The notes beneath the pieces are model-generated. The model made no database searches. It worked only from the letters and a program-made list of their open reading frames with translations, and was not told where the DNA came from. Below are positions 40,376 to 48,823 of a stretch of DNA of 54,611 nucleotides, one piece after another. The stretch is from the NCBI GenBank assembly GCA_009694585.1, contig SHUQ01000004.1, positions 1-54,611 of the forward strand. Direction: 5' to 3'. The DNA is from Candidatus Nanopelagicales bacterium (GTDB lineage Bacteria; Actinomycetota; Actinomycetes; S36-B12). The translations under genes and the position numbers were made by a program. Position 1 is the stretch's first letter; every line of letters begins with the position of its first letter.

Positions 40376-41226
40376 TGACAATACTTAAAATCGCGGTTCC
40401 GAACAAGGGGCAACTTGCCGAGCCAGCTCGCGAGATGCTCACCGAAGCCGGCTACTTGCGCAACGGCGGGCTGCGTGATCTATTTATCAGTGACCCGGAT
40501 AACGATGTTGAGTTCTATTTCTTGCGCCCGAGAGATATTGCAATATATGTCGGCGAGGGCACCTTGGATCTGGGTATAACCGGTCGTGACATGTTGCTAG
40601 ATTCGGGATCGGTTGCGATGGAATTACTGCCGTTGGGATTTGCGCCTTCGAGTTTTCGATTTGCGGCTCCGATTGGTACTGCCAAGACTCCTGCCGACTT
40701 AGCGGGGCTGCGCATCGCAACCTCTTACTCGGGATTGCTAAATGCGTGGCTCACTGAACAAGGTATTTCTGCGCGTGTGGTTCGCCTTGATGGCGCGGTG
40801 GAGAATGCTGTGGCACTTGGCGTTGCTGACGCTGTCGCCGATGTTGTTGCCACCGGTACCACCATCAAGCGAGCCGGCCTTGAGTTGGTGGGTGAGCCGT
40901 TGCTCATCTCCGAAGCCTTGCTGATTCAGCGACGCGATGCGCAGGTGAACCCGGCGGTCGAAACATTTGTTCGACGCCTAAACGGAGTGATGGTTGCTCG
41001 TTCATATGTACTCGTTGATTACGACATTCGTTTGGAGTCACTCGAGCAAGCATGTGCCGTCACACCGGGCATTGAGTCTCCAACCGTTTCCGCACTTCAC
41101 GATGCAAACTGGCGTGCAGTTCGTGCGATGGTGCCAAGCGCTGATGTGCACCGGGTAATGGATGAGCTCTATGACTTGGGCGCGCGCGGGATTTTGGTAA
41201 CCGATATTCACGCTTGCCGCCTTTAG
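40375..41226 (+). CDS. hisG: ATP phosphoribosyltransferase, long form
   Basis: Commits ATP and PRPP to histidine synthesis. The ATG at 40375 gives 283 residues; a GTG one codon earlier is possible. The length shows the long form with a C-terminal ACT-like domain (from about 205) that binds histidine for feedback inhibition, so no HisZ partner is needed. Catalytic motifs: IAVPNKGQL at the N terminus, LGITGRDM, and the PRPP loop DVVATGTTIK near 160. It ends four bases inside the convergent minus-strand gene. Confidence 0.96.
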   Translation: MTILKIAVPNKGQLAEPAREMLTEAGYLRNGGLRDLFISDPDNDVEFYFLRPRDIAIYVGEGTLDLGITGRDMLLDSGSVAMELLPLGFAPSSFRFAAPIGTAKTPADLAGLRIATSYSGLLNAWLTEQGISARVVRLDGAVENAVALGVADAVADVVATGTTIKRAGLELVGEPLLISEALLIQRRDAQVNPAVETFVRRLNGVMVARSYVLVDYDIRLESLEQACAVTPGIESPTVSALHDANWRAVRAMVPSADVHRVMDELYDLGARGILVTDIHACRL

Positions 41227-41651
41227 TCAAAAAGAGCCAACTCGGCAAGAGCGCGGCCGGTCACCGCGTAGCGGCGCGGACCAGCAACGTCAATAACCAG
41301 TGCGTCCGCGCCGTCTTCAAGAGCTGACTGCGCGGCTTGGGTGCCTAGTACAGGCACCGGACGTGCGGATTGATCCCACATTGCGAGTGAATCTATCCCG
41401 GTGAAGGCGAGCAACCCTTTTTGGCCGGCCGCATTTATCATTGATACGGCCGCCATATGGCTGCTCTTATCGGATCCGCCCGTACCAATATCGTCAGCAA
41501 CTGCAACGACCGCGACTAAGAGTCGTGCAGCCTTTAAGTGTTCGATAAGTGATTTGGTGGGGGAGGCCAACTCAGCGCGCAGCGCAAGATTCGGCGCACC
41601 GTCATCATCTGGAAATGCCGGTAGCGCGAACTTCTTGCCCCCCGATGTCAT
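41223..41651 (-). CDS. SseB-family protein
   Basis: The only minus-strand gene in the window, 142 residues. It resembles the SseB N-terminal domain: paired segments LIEHLKAARLLVAVV and an aromatic region LLAFTGIDSLAMW, ending with DALVIDVAGPRRYAVTG. No catalytic residues are evident and its cellular role is unknown. It starts at an ATG with TACCCT six bases upstream on its own strand. Its 3' end overlaps the hisG stop by four bases, so the two transcripts converge. It is divergent from the MFS gene 31 bases away. Confidence 0.8.
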   Translation of the reverse strand: MTSGGKKFALPAFPDDDGAPNLALRAELASPTKSLIEHLKAARLLVAVVAVADDIGTGGSDKSSHMAAVSMINAAGQKGLLAFTGIDSLAMWDQSARPVPVLGTQAAQSALEDGADALVIDVAGPRRYAVTGRALAELALFD

Positions 41652-41657
41652 GGCGTG

Positions 41658-41663
41658 AGGGTA
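41658..41663 (-). promoter_or_regulatory. Leaderless -10 for the SseB-like gene
   Basis: On the minus strand TACCCT ends six bases before the ATG, the same hexamer and spacing as trpC. On the plus strand AATATT at 41671-41676 ends six bases before the MFS GTG at 41683 and may be that gene's -10, making a compact divergent promoter. Confidence 0.55.
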
Positions 41664-41682
41664 CGGGGGGAATATTCATCTA

Positions 41683-42879
41683 GTGAGTTCACCCCATGAA
41701 CCGGTGGCCCGGGTGATTCCAGCCTGGGCGTCAATGCTCGGTCTGGTGCTGGTGGCGGCAAATCTACGAGCCGCGGTGTCCAGCGTACCCGAGGTTATTG
41801 TCGACATCCGGGCGGAGTTGGGCTGGAATGACGTAGCGCTGGGGGCGCTTACCACCATCCCGGTGTTGTGCATGGGGGTATTCGCGCTGGCAGTACCGGC
41901 AATTTCGAACCTCTTCGGCCGCGGACGCACGGTGGCGATTGCTCTGAGTATTTTGGTTTTTTCCATGCTCATGCGGTTATGGGGCCCGGTACCGGGGGTC
42001 TTGTATCTCTCGGCCTTCCTGGCGGGTTTGGGTATCGCGCTGGCCGCGGGGCTGGTTCCGGGCATCGTCCGCGAACAAGTACCCGGTGCGGTTGGTCGGG
42101 CGACTGGCATTTGGAGTGCAGTTCTCATGTTGGGGGCCGGGGTCGGCGGTGCGCTCACGGTGCCAATTGCCATCTGGACCGGTTCTTGGACGTTGGCCTT
42201 AGCTTTTTGGGCAATCCCAGCCACAATCGCACTGGTTAGTTGGATCATCATCGAAAGGCCTAGCGGCGGTCATGAACGGGCACCAAGTGCCACGGTGCGG
42301 CTACGCGCATTGCCGTGGCGAGACCTAACTGCCTGGGCTTTGACCATGTTTTTAGCCCTGAATTCGGTAATTTTCTACAGTACCTTGGCCTGGCTGGCGG
42401 CCTCATACGATGATCGAGGCTGGGATCAGACGGCCGGTGGAGGGTTGTTCGGCCTTCTCACCGTGGCAATGATCACCGCCGCCTTGATCTTGCCACCTCT
42501 AGCGGACCGCTTTAGATTTCGCCGCACCCTTTATGTCCTTGTGGCGCTGATCAGCACGGTGGCGTTATTGCTAATTGGGTTTGTCCCAGATTTTCTGCCT
42601 GCATTGGTGCTAATCGTGGGCGGAATCGGCCTCGGGGGCACTTTTGCCCTCGGCTTAGTGCTGCTCAGTGAATACTCTGAAGATGCAGCCGGGGCGGCCC
42701 GGCTCACCGCGATGGCCTTTTTCGTCAGTTACTGCCTCGCAGCCCTTGGGCCGCTACTAACCGGGGTGATTTTGCAGGTTTGGGATTCTTGGCCACTGGT
42801 CTTTGGGTTTTTGGCCACGGTGAGCCTCGGACAGGTGCTGACGATCCTTCCCCTGAAGCGCGGTTTAGTTATTCGCTAG
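41683..42879 (+). CDS. MFS transporter, CynX/NimT-like
   Basis: A 398-residue major-facilitator permease with about 12 hydrophobic segments. The N-terminal NLRAAVSSVPEVI and LTTIPVLCMGVFALAVP resemble the CynX/NimT group (cyanate and nitroimidazole-related transporters), whose real substrates are mostly unknown. A central loop near residue 195-215 separates the two six-helix halves. No transport substrate can be read from the neighbours. It starts at GTG 41683 and is followed by the 224-base infC leader. Confidence 0.85.
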   Translation: MSSPHEPVARVIPAWASMLGLVLVAANLRAAVSSVPEVIVDIRAELGWNDVALGALTTIPVLCMGVFALAVPAISNLFGRGRTVAIALSILVFSMLMRLWGPVPGVLYLSAFLAGLGIALAAGLVPGIVREQVPGAVGRATGIWSAVLMLGAGVGGALTVPIAIWTGSWTLALAFWAIPATIALVSWIIIERPSGGHERAPSATVRLRALPWRDLTAWALTMFLALNSVIFYSTLAWLAASYDDRGWDQTAGGGLFGLLTVAMITAALILPPLADRFRFRRTLYVLVALISTVALLLIGFVPDFLPALVLIVGGIGLGGTFALGLVLLSEYSEDAAGAARLTAMAFFVSYCLAALGPLLTGVILQVWDSWPLVFGFLATVSLGQVLTILPLKRGLVIR

Positions 42880-43103
42880 GGGGCTGGTAGGGTTTTCCCG
42901 GTTGGTCTGGCCTTGGCTAGATCATGCAAGCGGAGCCTCGGCTCCCACCCGGTCACCGCCCATTTTTAAAGGTGCCCCGGGTCATGTGCTCAGCGCAGCG
43001 CTGTAGTTTGGCGCCCGCTGGGTCGTGCCGAGACCTCCGTGCGCCGCGCCGGAGGTCATTGTGGTTTCCGGGGTAGATCATTCCGCCACAGTAAGGAGGC
43101 ACC
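42880..43103 (+). promoter_or_regulatory. Structured leader of infC-rpmI-rplT
   Basis: The longest gap in the window. It holds at least four stems: GGAGC/GCTCC (42932-42945); ACCCGG/CCGGGT enclosing CACC/GGTG (42947-42982); CAGCG/CGCTG (42991-43003); and GACCTCCG/CGGAGGTC (43032-43057), whose loop can pair further. A weaker TGTGG/CCACA stem (43060-43090) follows, then the SD AAGGAGG (43093-43099). The CCTCC of the fourth stem can instead pair with the SD, which suggests a translational switch. No clear -10 was found. Confidence 0.6.
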
Positions 43104-43736
43104 ATCAGCGTCGAGCCCCGGATCAATGACCGAATCCGCGTGCCTGAAGTTCGACTTGTCGGACCAAATGGTGAGCAGGTAGGCATCGTTCGCATCGAAG
43201 ATGCGCTGCGATTGGCAGCTGAAGCAGATCTCGACCTAGTCGAGGTGGCGCCAATGTCAAAGCCGCCGGTTTGCAAACTCATGGACTTCGGAAAATTCAA
43301 ATACGAAGCAGCCTTGAAGGAGCGCGAGTCTAGGCGCAACCAAATTCACACCGTCATCAAAGAAATGAAGCTCAGGCCGAAGATTGACCCGCACGATTAC
43401 GAGACTAAAAAGGGTCACGTCGAGCGGTTCCTTAAGGCGGGCGACAAAGTAAAGATCACGATCATGTTCCGCGGTCGTGAGCAAAGTCGCCCTGAAGTTG
43501 GCCTTCGGTTGCTAGCCAAACTTGCAGATGATGTTGAGGATTTAGGTTTTGTTGAGGCGACACCAAAGCAAGATGGACGCAACATGATCATGGTGCTTGC
43601 GCCTGCACGCCGAAAGCCAGATTCTGTGCGACGTGAACCACGTGCAGAATTTGCACTTGAAGGTGTAGCCCAAGCCGAAGCAGTAACTCAAGTGGTGGCT
43701 GAGATTGAAGTAGAACTGGATGTAGCCGAGGCCTAG
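43104..43736 (+). CDS. infC: Translation initiation factor IF-3
   Basis: Keeps ribosomal subunits apart and checks the start codon during initiation. I place the start at the ATC codon 43104, four bases after a perfect SD AAGGAGG. This gives 210 residues beginning [18 protein letters not shown], the family N terminus; the first ordinary start, GTG 43140, would lose RINDRIR and has no SD. N-domain (about 12-80), linker [18 protein letters not shown] region and C-domain are complete. An extra acidic, Ala/Glu/Val-rich tail follows residue 180. AUC starts let IF-3 repress its own synthesis by rejecting the weak codon. Confidence 0.95.
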   Translation: MSVEPRINDRIRVPEVRLVGPNGEQVGIVRIEDALRLAAEADLDLVEVAPMSKPPVCKLMDFGKFKYEAALKERESRRNQIHTVIKEMKLRPKIDPHDYETKKGHVERFLKAGDKVKITIMFRGREQSRPEVGLRLLAKLADDVEDLGFVEATPKQDGRNMIMVLAPARRKPDSVRREPRAEFALEGVAQAEAVTQVVAEIEVELDVAEA

Positions 43737-43791
43737 TTGCACCGGTGCTAGCAGTAAGACCAATGTACTTCCCGAGACAAGCGAGGATCAT

Positions 43792-43986
43792 ATGCCGAAG
43801 CAAAAGACACACAGCGGTGCGAAGAAACGATTCAAGATCACTGGCTCAGGAAAGATAACCCACGAGCAGGCGAATCGTCGTCACCTGATGGAAAGTAAGT
43901 CGGCCAAGCGCACTCGTCGCCTTGAGTCCGACCAGGTGGTCGCTCCAGCAGACCGCAAGAGGGTCAAGAAGCTTCTAGGCCGCTAA
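43792..43986 (+). CDS. rpmI: Ribosomal protein bL35
   Basis: Large-subunit protein of 64 residues: [20 protein letters not shown] at the start, then [16 protein letters not shown], all typical of bL35. GAGG five bases before the ATG is its SD. It lies 55 bases after infC in the standard infC-rpmI-rplT order, so it is probably cotranscribed and may share the leader control. Confidence 0.97.
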   Translation: MPKQKTHSGAKKRFKITGSGKITHEQANRRHLMESKSAKRTRRLESDQVVAPADRKRVKKLLGR

Positions 43987-44028
43987 CCGCTTTCGTCCAA
44001 CTATCCACCTCGTTTTCAGGAGACTGAC

Positions 44029-44391
44029 ATGGCACGTGTTAAACGCGCAGTAAATGCGCACAAGAAGCGTCGCGAGATCCTCGAGCGCGCCAGTGGTTAC
44101 CGTGGGCAGCGCTCACGCTTGTACCGCAAGGCCAAGGAGCAGGTAACTCACTCTCTCGTCTATGCGTACGCGGATCGACGCACGCGCAAAGGTGACTTCC
44201 GCCGCCTTTGGATCCAGCGCATCAACGCCGGCGCCCGCGCCAATGGCATGACCTACAACCGCATGATCCAAGGCCTAAAGGCTGCCGGGGTTGAAGTTGA
44301 CCGCCGCATGCTCGCAGAGCTTGCGGTCAACGATGCACCGGCATTTGCCACGCTCGTCGAGGTTGCTCGCGCTGCAGTGCCTACGTCCTAA
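44029..44391 (+). CDS. rplT: Ribosomal protein bL20
   Basis: Large-subunit assembly protein of 120 residues. The basic N-terminal helix [18 protein letters not shown] and the globular half [19 protein letters not shown] are typical. SD AGGAG lies six bases upstream. In other bacteria bL20 represses its own operon by binding the leader RNA, which is relevant to the structured infC leader here; that control is not shown for this sequence. Confidence 0.97.
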   Translation: MARVKRAVNAHKKRREILERASGYRGQRSRLYRKAKEQVTHSLVYAYADRRTRKGDFRRLWIQRINAGARANGMTYNRMIQGLKAAGVEVDRRMLAELAVNDAPAFATLVEVARAAVPTS

Positions 44392-44397
44392 AAATTC

Positions 44398-45219
44398 GTG
44401 GCACAGGTGGATCTAACTTCTCGGCGGTCGGCAGCGGTCGTCGCGGTCAAACGACTGCACACCAAGGCTGGCCGCAAGGATTCTCAAACTTTCCTCATTG
44501 AGGGTCCACAGGCGTTGCGCGAGGCATTTTCACACCGAGCCGATATCCGCCAGGTGTATGTCACTTCTGATGCCGTGGCACGCTGGGCTGAGATTATGCA
44601 GGCGGCGCGGGCTGCAGAGGTCGAAATCACCATCGTGTCTGACAGCGTGCTTGAGGCGATGGCCGAAACCAAGTCTCCCCAGGGCTGGCTAGCGACATGC
44701 AGGATGGAGATTTCGACACTTGAGGAAATCTTTTCCGCACGGCCCCAGGTATTGGTGGCACTTGATCAGGTATCTGATCCAGGCAATGTAGGCACGATTA
44801 TCCGTACTGCTGATGCAGCAGGTGCTAACGCGGTGCTGCTAACTGGGGAGTCGGTTGACCCTTTCAACGGGAAGTGTGTGCGGGCCAGCGCGGGTTCAAT
44901 ATTTCACCTGCCCGTAGTGCCAGAGTTGAGCGTTGAGCAACTGGTAGCAGTAGCCCGGCAGCAGGGCACGGGAATAGCGGTAACAAGTGCCACGGGCGAA
45001 TGTGACCTATTCGAATGGCTGGATTCGGCTCCTGTGATGAATCCCACGATGTGGGTATTTGGCTCAGAAGCCCACGGAGTGAGCGCGGAATTGTACGAGG
45101 CGGCCGATGTGCGGGTTCGAATCCCAATCCATGGTGCGGCCGAATCTCTAAATATTGCGTCGGCCGTAGCCGTATGTTTGTACGCGGACGTGGACCGTCG
45201 GCGTGCGAGACTTACGTAA
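44398..45219 (+). CDS. TrmH/SpoU-family RNA 2'-O-methyltransferase
   Basis: A SAM-dependent RNA ribose methyltransferase, 273 residues. It has an N-terminal substrate-binding domain (about 1-105, with RKDSQTFLIEGPQALREA). The trefoil-knot SPOUT domain has DQVSDPGNVGTIIRTADA (about 122-139), VFGSEAHGVSAEL (about 220-232) and IPIHGAAESLNIASAVAVCLY (final 21-residue motif region near 242). In actinobacteria this gene normally sits between rplT and pheS and probably acts on 23S rRNA; the exact nucleotide cannot be told. It starts at a GTG six bases after the rplT stop. Confidence 0.92.
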   Translation: MAQVDLTSRRSAAVVAVKRLHTKAGRKDSQTFLIEGPQALREAFSHRADIRQVYVTSDAVARWAEIMQAARAAEVEITIVSDSVLEAMAETKSPQGWLATCRMEISTLEEIFSARPQVLVALDQVSDPGNVGTIIRTADAAGANAVLLTGESVDPFNGKCVRASAGSIFHLPVVPELSVEQLVAVARQQGTGIAVTSATGECDLFEWLDSAPVMNPTMWVFGSEAHGVSAELYEAADVRVRIPIHGAAESLNIASAVAVCLYADVDRRRARLT

Positions 45220-45243
45220 TCCGTGCGAGTGAGAAGGGGCCCA

Positions 45244-46047
45244 ATGACATACGTGAAATTGCCGATTTTTGAGCAGACCGGATATGTCGTGCTGGATTCA
45301 TATGATCAGTTACGTGATTCCCGCGAATGGGAGAACTTGGTATTCGTCGACTGGAAGTCATCAGGTGACACCCGTTTCGCCCCGCTGGCTAGCGCTTATG
45401 GGCAGATGGAGTGCGATGGTTTCTGGAATCACACTCCTGCAAAAACCGACAAAGATGGAGTATGGGTGCCGGAGAATGTGGCGCTCGCCCCTCGACTTAC
45501 TGAACGGGCCCAAGAGCCGGGTGCCAATATCGGCCGGTGCCGAGTTATTGAGCTGCAGCCAAATACGTACGAGGATGCGATTTACAACTTGCACCGTGAT
45601 GACAATAATCGGCTGAATCCCGAAGGTACCGGTTGGATCGTGCGTGCCTTTTGCAATCTGACCGACAACCGCGACTCAGTGATGATTTTGCGGGAAGACA
45701 AGGACGACCCAGCGACCGAAACTCGAATCCCGCTGCCCGCCGGTGCCCAAGTTGTTATCGATACGCAGCGGTTGTATCACGCGGTTTGGCACCCCGGTGA
45801 TGAACCAAGGTATTGCTTGATCACCTCATACGAATCCGGTCCCGAACTTGATGCCTGGATCTCCGCTCGCCACCCGGTAGCTCTGGTGCCATCAGCACCC
45901 GTGGATCCTGACTTTGCCCATCAGGCGTACGCAGCGGCTGATGCCAAGCGGGCGGCACGCGAAGCGGCACTGGCGGCACAAAGTGCCGACCCAACATTTG
46001 GTAACGGCACCTTGCCCCCCACCATGGAGGTGTTGTCCGAAGCATGA
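45244..46047 (+). CDS. Putative Fe(II)/2-oxoglutarate-type oxygenase
   Basis: A 267-residue protein I cannot name. It has the layout of a double-stranded beta-helix oxygenase: NLHRDD with a metal-binding-type H-x-D (His117, Asp119), then about 60 residues of strands, then a distal histidine in [13 protein letters not shown] (His179, or His183) and Arg189, which could bind 2-oxoglutarate. A poly-Ala helical tail and a proline-rich end follow residue 220. There is no signal peptide. The ATG at 45244 has the SD AAGGGG; the frame is open seven codons further up. The stop overlaps cysD by four bases, so it is made together with the sulfate-activation enzymes. It could act on a sulfated or sulfonated compound, but that is inference. 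Confidence 0.55.
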   Translation: MTYVKLPIFEQTGYVVLDSYDQLRDSREWENLVFVDWKSSGDTRFAPLASAYGQMECDGFWNHTPAKTDKDGVWVPENVALAPRLTERAQEPGANIGRCRVIELQPNTYEDAIYNLHRDDNNRLNPEGTGWIVRAFCNLTDNRDSVMILREDKDDPATETRIPLPAGAQVVIDTQRLYHAVWHPGDEPRYCLITSYESGPELDAWISARHPVALVPSAPVDPDFAHQAYAAADAKRAAREAALAAQSADPTFGNGTLPPTMEVLSEA

Positions 46048-46961
46048 CCGATTTAGCGATTCCGTACGCAGCAGTGCTCCACGAGCTTGAAGCCGAAGCA
46101 ATTCATATTTACCGCGAGACCGCAGCAGCATTTCGCAACCCCGTGTTGCTTTACAGCATCGGCAAGGACTCTTCGGTGCTTTTGCATTTAGCCCTGAAGG
46201 CCTTCGCGCCAGCGCCGCTCCCATTCCCAGTCATGCACATCGATACCACCTGGAAGTTCCGCGAGATGATCGAGTTTCGTGATCTTCGCGCACAACAACT
46301 CGGGCTTGATCTACGGATCGCCCAGAACACAGCCGCGATGAACGAAGGGGTTACGCCATTTACGCATGGCACTCATGAGTACACGCGATTGATGAAGACT
46401 GTGGCACTTCGTGAGGGCATTGATAAGTATGGCTTTGACGCTGCAATAGGCGGCGCGCGTCGTGATGAAGAACGTAGTCGCGCTAAGGAGCGGATTTTCA
46501 GCCTTCGTGAACCAGGGCACCGCTGGGATCCGCGTAAGCAGCGACCAGAGTTCTGGCGAACCGCGAATACCACTTTGTCTGAGGGTCAAAGCATGCGAGT
46601 ATTCCCGCTTTCCAACTGGACCGAACTTGATGTTTGGCGATATATAGAACGTGAAGATATTCCGATTCCATCGCTGTACCTCGCCAAACCACGACCAGTT
46701 GTGGAGCGCGAAGGCGTCTTGATCATGGTCGATGACGAGAGGTTCCCGCTGCGCCCAGGAGAGCAAGCACAAATGAGATCCGTGCGTTTTCGAACCCTTG
46801 GCTGCTATCCACTAAGTGGTGCGGTGGAGTCCACGGCTGACACCATTGCCGACCTAATCGCCGAGATGGAGTCGTCCAATGTCTCTGAGCGTGCAGGTAG
46901 GTTGATCGACGGTGATGGCGGCAGTTCGATGGAGTCCAAGAAAGCTGAGGGTTACTTCTGA
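46044..46961 (+). CDS. cysD: Sulfate adenylyltransferase subunit 2
   Basis: Catalytic subunit of ATP sulfurylase, which makes adenylyl sulfate (APS). The 305 residues match the usual length. The PP-loop reads [14 protein letters not shown] (about 37-50), with [30 protein letters not shown] (about 138-152) and [12 protein letters not shown], all family motifs. It overlaps the oxygenase gene upstream and shares a base with the cysNC ATG. No reductase, sulfite reductase or transporter gene is in the window. Confidence 0.96.
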   Translation: MTDLAIPYAAVLHELEAEAIHIYRETAAAFRNPVLLYSIGKDSSVLLHLALKAFAPAPLPFPVMHIDTTWKFREMIEFRDLRAQQLGLDLRIAQNTAAMNEGVTPFTHGTHEYTRLMKTVALREGIDKYGFDAAIGGARRDEERSRAKERIFSLREPGHRWDPRKQRPEFWRTANTTLSEGQSMRVFPLSNWTELDVWRYIEREDIPIPSLYLAKPRPVVEREGVLIMVDDERFPLRPGEQAQMRSVRFRTLGCYPLSGAVESTADTIADLIAEMESSNVSERAGRLIDGDGGSSMESKKAEGYF

Positions 46962-48808
46962 TGTCTACCTCGCTAACGCCGGTGTTGCATCTTGTTACCT
47001 GTGGCTCCGTGGATGACGGTAAGTCGACCCTCATTGGTCGATTACTCGCCGAAACTGGCAGTGTGCCAAGTGATCAACTTGAGTACGCTCGCCAAACCCG
47101 CCGCGGCGGCTCGACTATTCCGGTTGGCGAGATTGATTTCTCGCTATTGACCGATGGCCTAGAAGCCGAGCGCGAACAGGGCATAACCATCGACGTTGCA
47201 TACCGGCACATGAATTTGCCGAATGGACGGCGGGTGCTTATCGCGGACGCCCCAGGCCACGAGCAGTACACCCGCAATATGGCAGTAGCCGCTTCGAACG
47301 GAGATGTCGCGGTGTTACTAGTTGACGCAGCGCGTGGGGTGCGCAAGCAAACACATCGGCATTTGACCGTCTGTGCCTTGATGGGCGTTAAAACGGTGGT
47401 GATTGCCGTAAACAAGATGGACCTAATTGACTATGACTGCGACACATTTGAAATATTGGTTGCGGAAATTACAGCCACTGCGTCTCGCCTCGGGGTACCC
47501 CAGGTCGTCGCAATCCCAATGAGCGCTTTCGCTGGCGAAAACGTTACGGCGGCGGCAACCACCATGCCTTGGTACCAAGGCCCCCACCTATTGGAGTTTT
47601 TGTCGGCGTGGGTGCCCATCGCTGACACCACAGCCTCACCATTTCGATTCCCGGTTCAGTTTGTAGTTCGCGCCGAAGGCAACTTTCGCGGCTACGCCGG
47701 AACGGTAGTGGCCGGTGAAATCGCACCCGGTGATGAGATCACCGTCGCCGATTCAGGCCGCACGGCGATTATCGATCGCATTGTTACTTATGAAAAAGAC
47801 TTGTCGAAGGCCGTGGCCGGACAAGCGGTTACCTTGACTCTCGATCATGAGGTTGATGTAACTCGCGGTGACCTTCTAGCCGCGAGCGGGGCAGGTTTGG
47901 TGCAGCCCGCCGACCGCTTTGGCGCGGACCTTGTCTGGCTTAGTGAAGAGCCACTGGCCCACGGCCGCTCCTACCTGCTGGTTTCGGGTTCAAGGTCAGT
48001 GCCAGCCACAGTAACCAGCGTTCGGTTCCAACTAGATGTTGAATCTGGTTTTGAGCATGCAGCCAGACTGCTCAATATGAACGATATCGGGCGTGTTGAG
48101 ATTGCGACCGATAAGCCGATCCCGATGGATCCATATGCGCTATGCCGAGATACCGGCGGTTTTTTGCTGGTTGACCGGGTGACCGCCGACACCGTCGCTG
48201 CGGGTTTGGTGCGGCATGTGATGCGACGAGCTTTCAATGTGGTACCGCATACCTATGACGTTGATCGCGAGGCGCGAGTTCGATTGATGGGTCATTCGGG
48301 CAAGGTGATCTGGCTAACCGGACTGCCCGGTTCAGGTAAGTCCACGATTGCTGATGCAGCGGTGGTGCGGCTGCACGCGATGGGCGTTCACACCTATGTG
48401 CTTGACGGTGACAACGTGCGCACCGGGTTGAATAAGGATCTTGGGTTCACTCCAGAGGACCGAGCCGAGAATGTGCGTCGGGTTGCTGAAGTTGGCAAAT
48501 TGATGAGCGATGCGGGTTTAGTTGTACTGGTGGCTCTTGTGTCGCCTTATCGCGGGGATCGGGCGGCAGCGCGCGAGCTGTTTTCCGCAGGGGATTTCCT
48601 TGAAGTTTATGTTGACACTCCCGTTGAGGTATGTGCTGAACGCGATCCCAAGGGCCTTTATGCCAAGGCGGCTGCTGGAAACCTACCCAATATGACCGGT
48701 CGCGGTCAGGCCTACCAGGTACCGGAGCATCCTGACCTGATTTTGCACGGAACTGGAGATCTTGACGCCACGGTGGAGCAATTGGCCAAGGCGATCCTCG
48801 GCGAGTGA
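46961..48808 (+). CDS. cysNC: Sulfate adenylyltransferase GTPase fused to APS kinase
   Basis: A 615-residue fusion. Residues 1 to about 430 are the CysN regulatory GTPase (G1 GSVDDGKSTLIGRLL, G3 DAPGHEQYTRN, G4 NKMDL) with two EF-Tu-like beta domains. From about 440 it is APS kinase (CysC), with the P-loop WLTGLPGSGKST near 450-461, LDGDNVRTGLNKDLGF, and the kinase lid DPKGLYAKAAAG. Together with CysD it turns sulfate into PAPS. The fusion is common in actinobacteria and proteobacteria. The ATG overlaps the cysD stop. It ends 15 bases before pheS. Confidence 0.96.
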   Translation: MSTSLTPVLHLVTCGSVDDGKSTLIGRLLAETGSVPSDQLEYARQTRRGGSTIPVGEIDFSLLTDGLEAEREQGITIDVAYRHMNLPNGRRVLIADAPGHEQYTRNMAVAASNGDVAVLLVDAARGVRKQTHRHLTVCALMGVKTVVIAVNKMDLIDYDCDTFEILVAEITATASRLGVPQVVAIPMSAFAGENVTAAATTMPWYQGPHLLEFLSAWVPIADTTASPFRFPVQFVVRAEGNFRGYAGTVVAGEIAPGDEITVADSGRTAIIDRIVTYEKDLSKAVAGQAVTLTLDHEVDVTRGDLLAASGAGLVQPADRFGADLVWLSEEPLAHGRSYLLVSGSRSVPATVTSVRFQLDVESGFEHAARLLNMNDIGRVEIATDKPIPMDPYALCRDTGGFLLVDRVTADTVAAGLVRHVMRRAFNVVPHTYDVDREARVRLMGHSGKVIWLTGLPGSGKSTIADAAVVRLHAMGVHTYVLDGDNVRTGLNKDLGFTPEDRAENVRRVAEVGKLMSDAGLVVLVALVSPYRGDRAAARELFSAGDFLEVYVDTPVEVCAERDPKGLYAKAAAGNLPNMTGRGQAYQVPEHPDLILHGTGDLDATVEQLAKAILGE

Positions 48809-48823
48809 GATACTGCCGACCTG

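Noticed and set aside
48790-48823. T-box or phenylalanine attenuator before pheS
   Set aside because: The gap is 15 bases with no leader peptide, T-box sequence or terminator.
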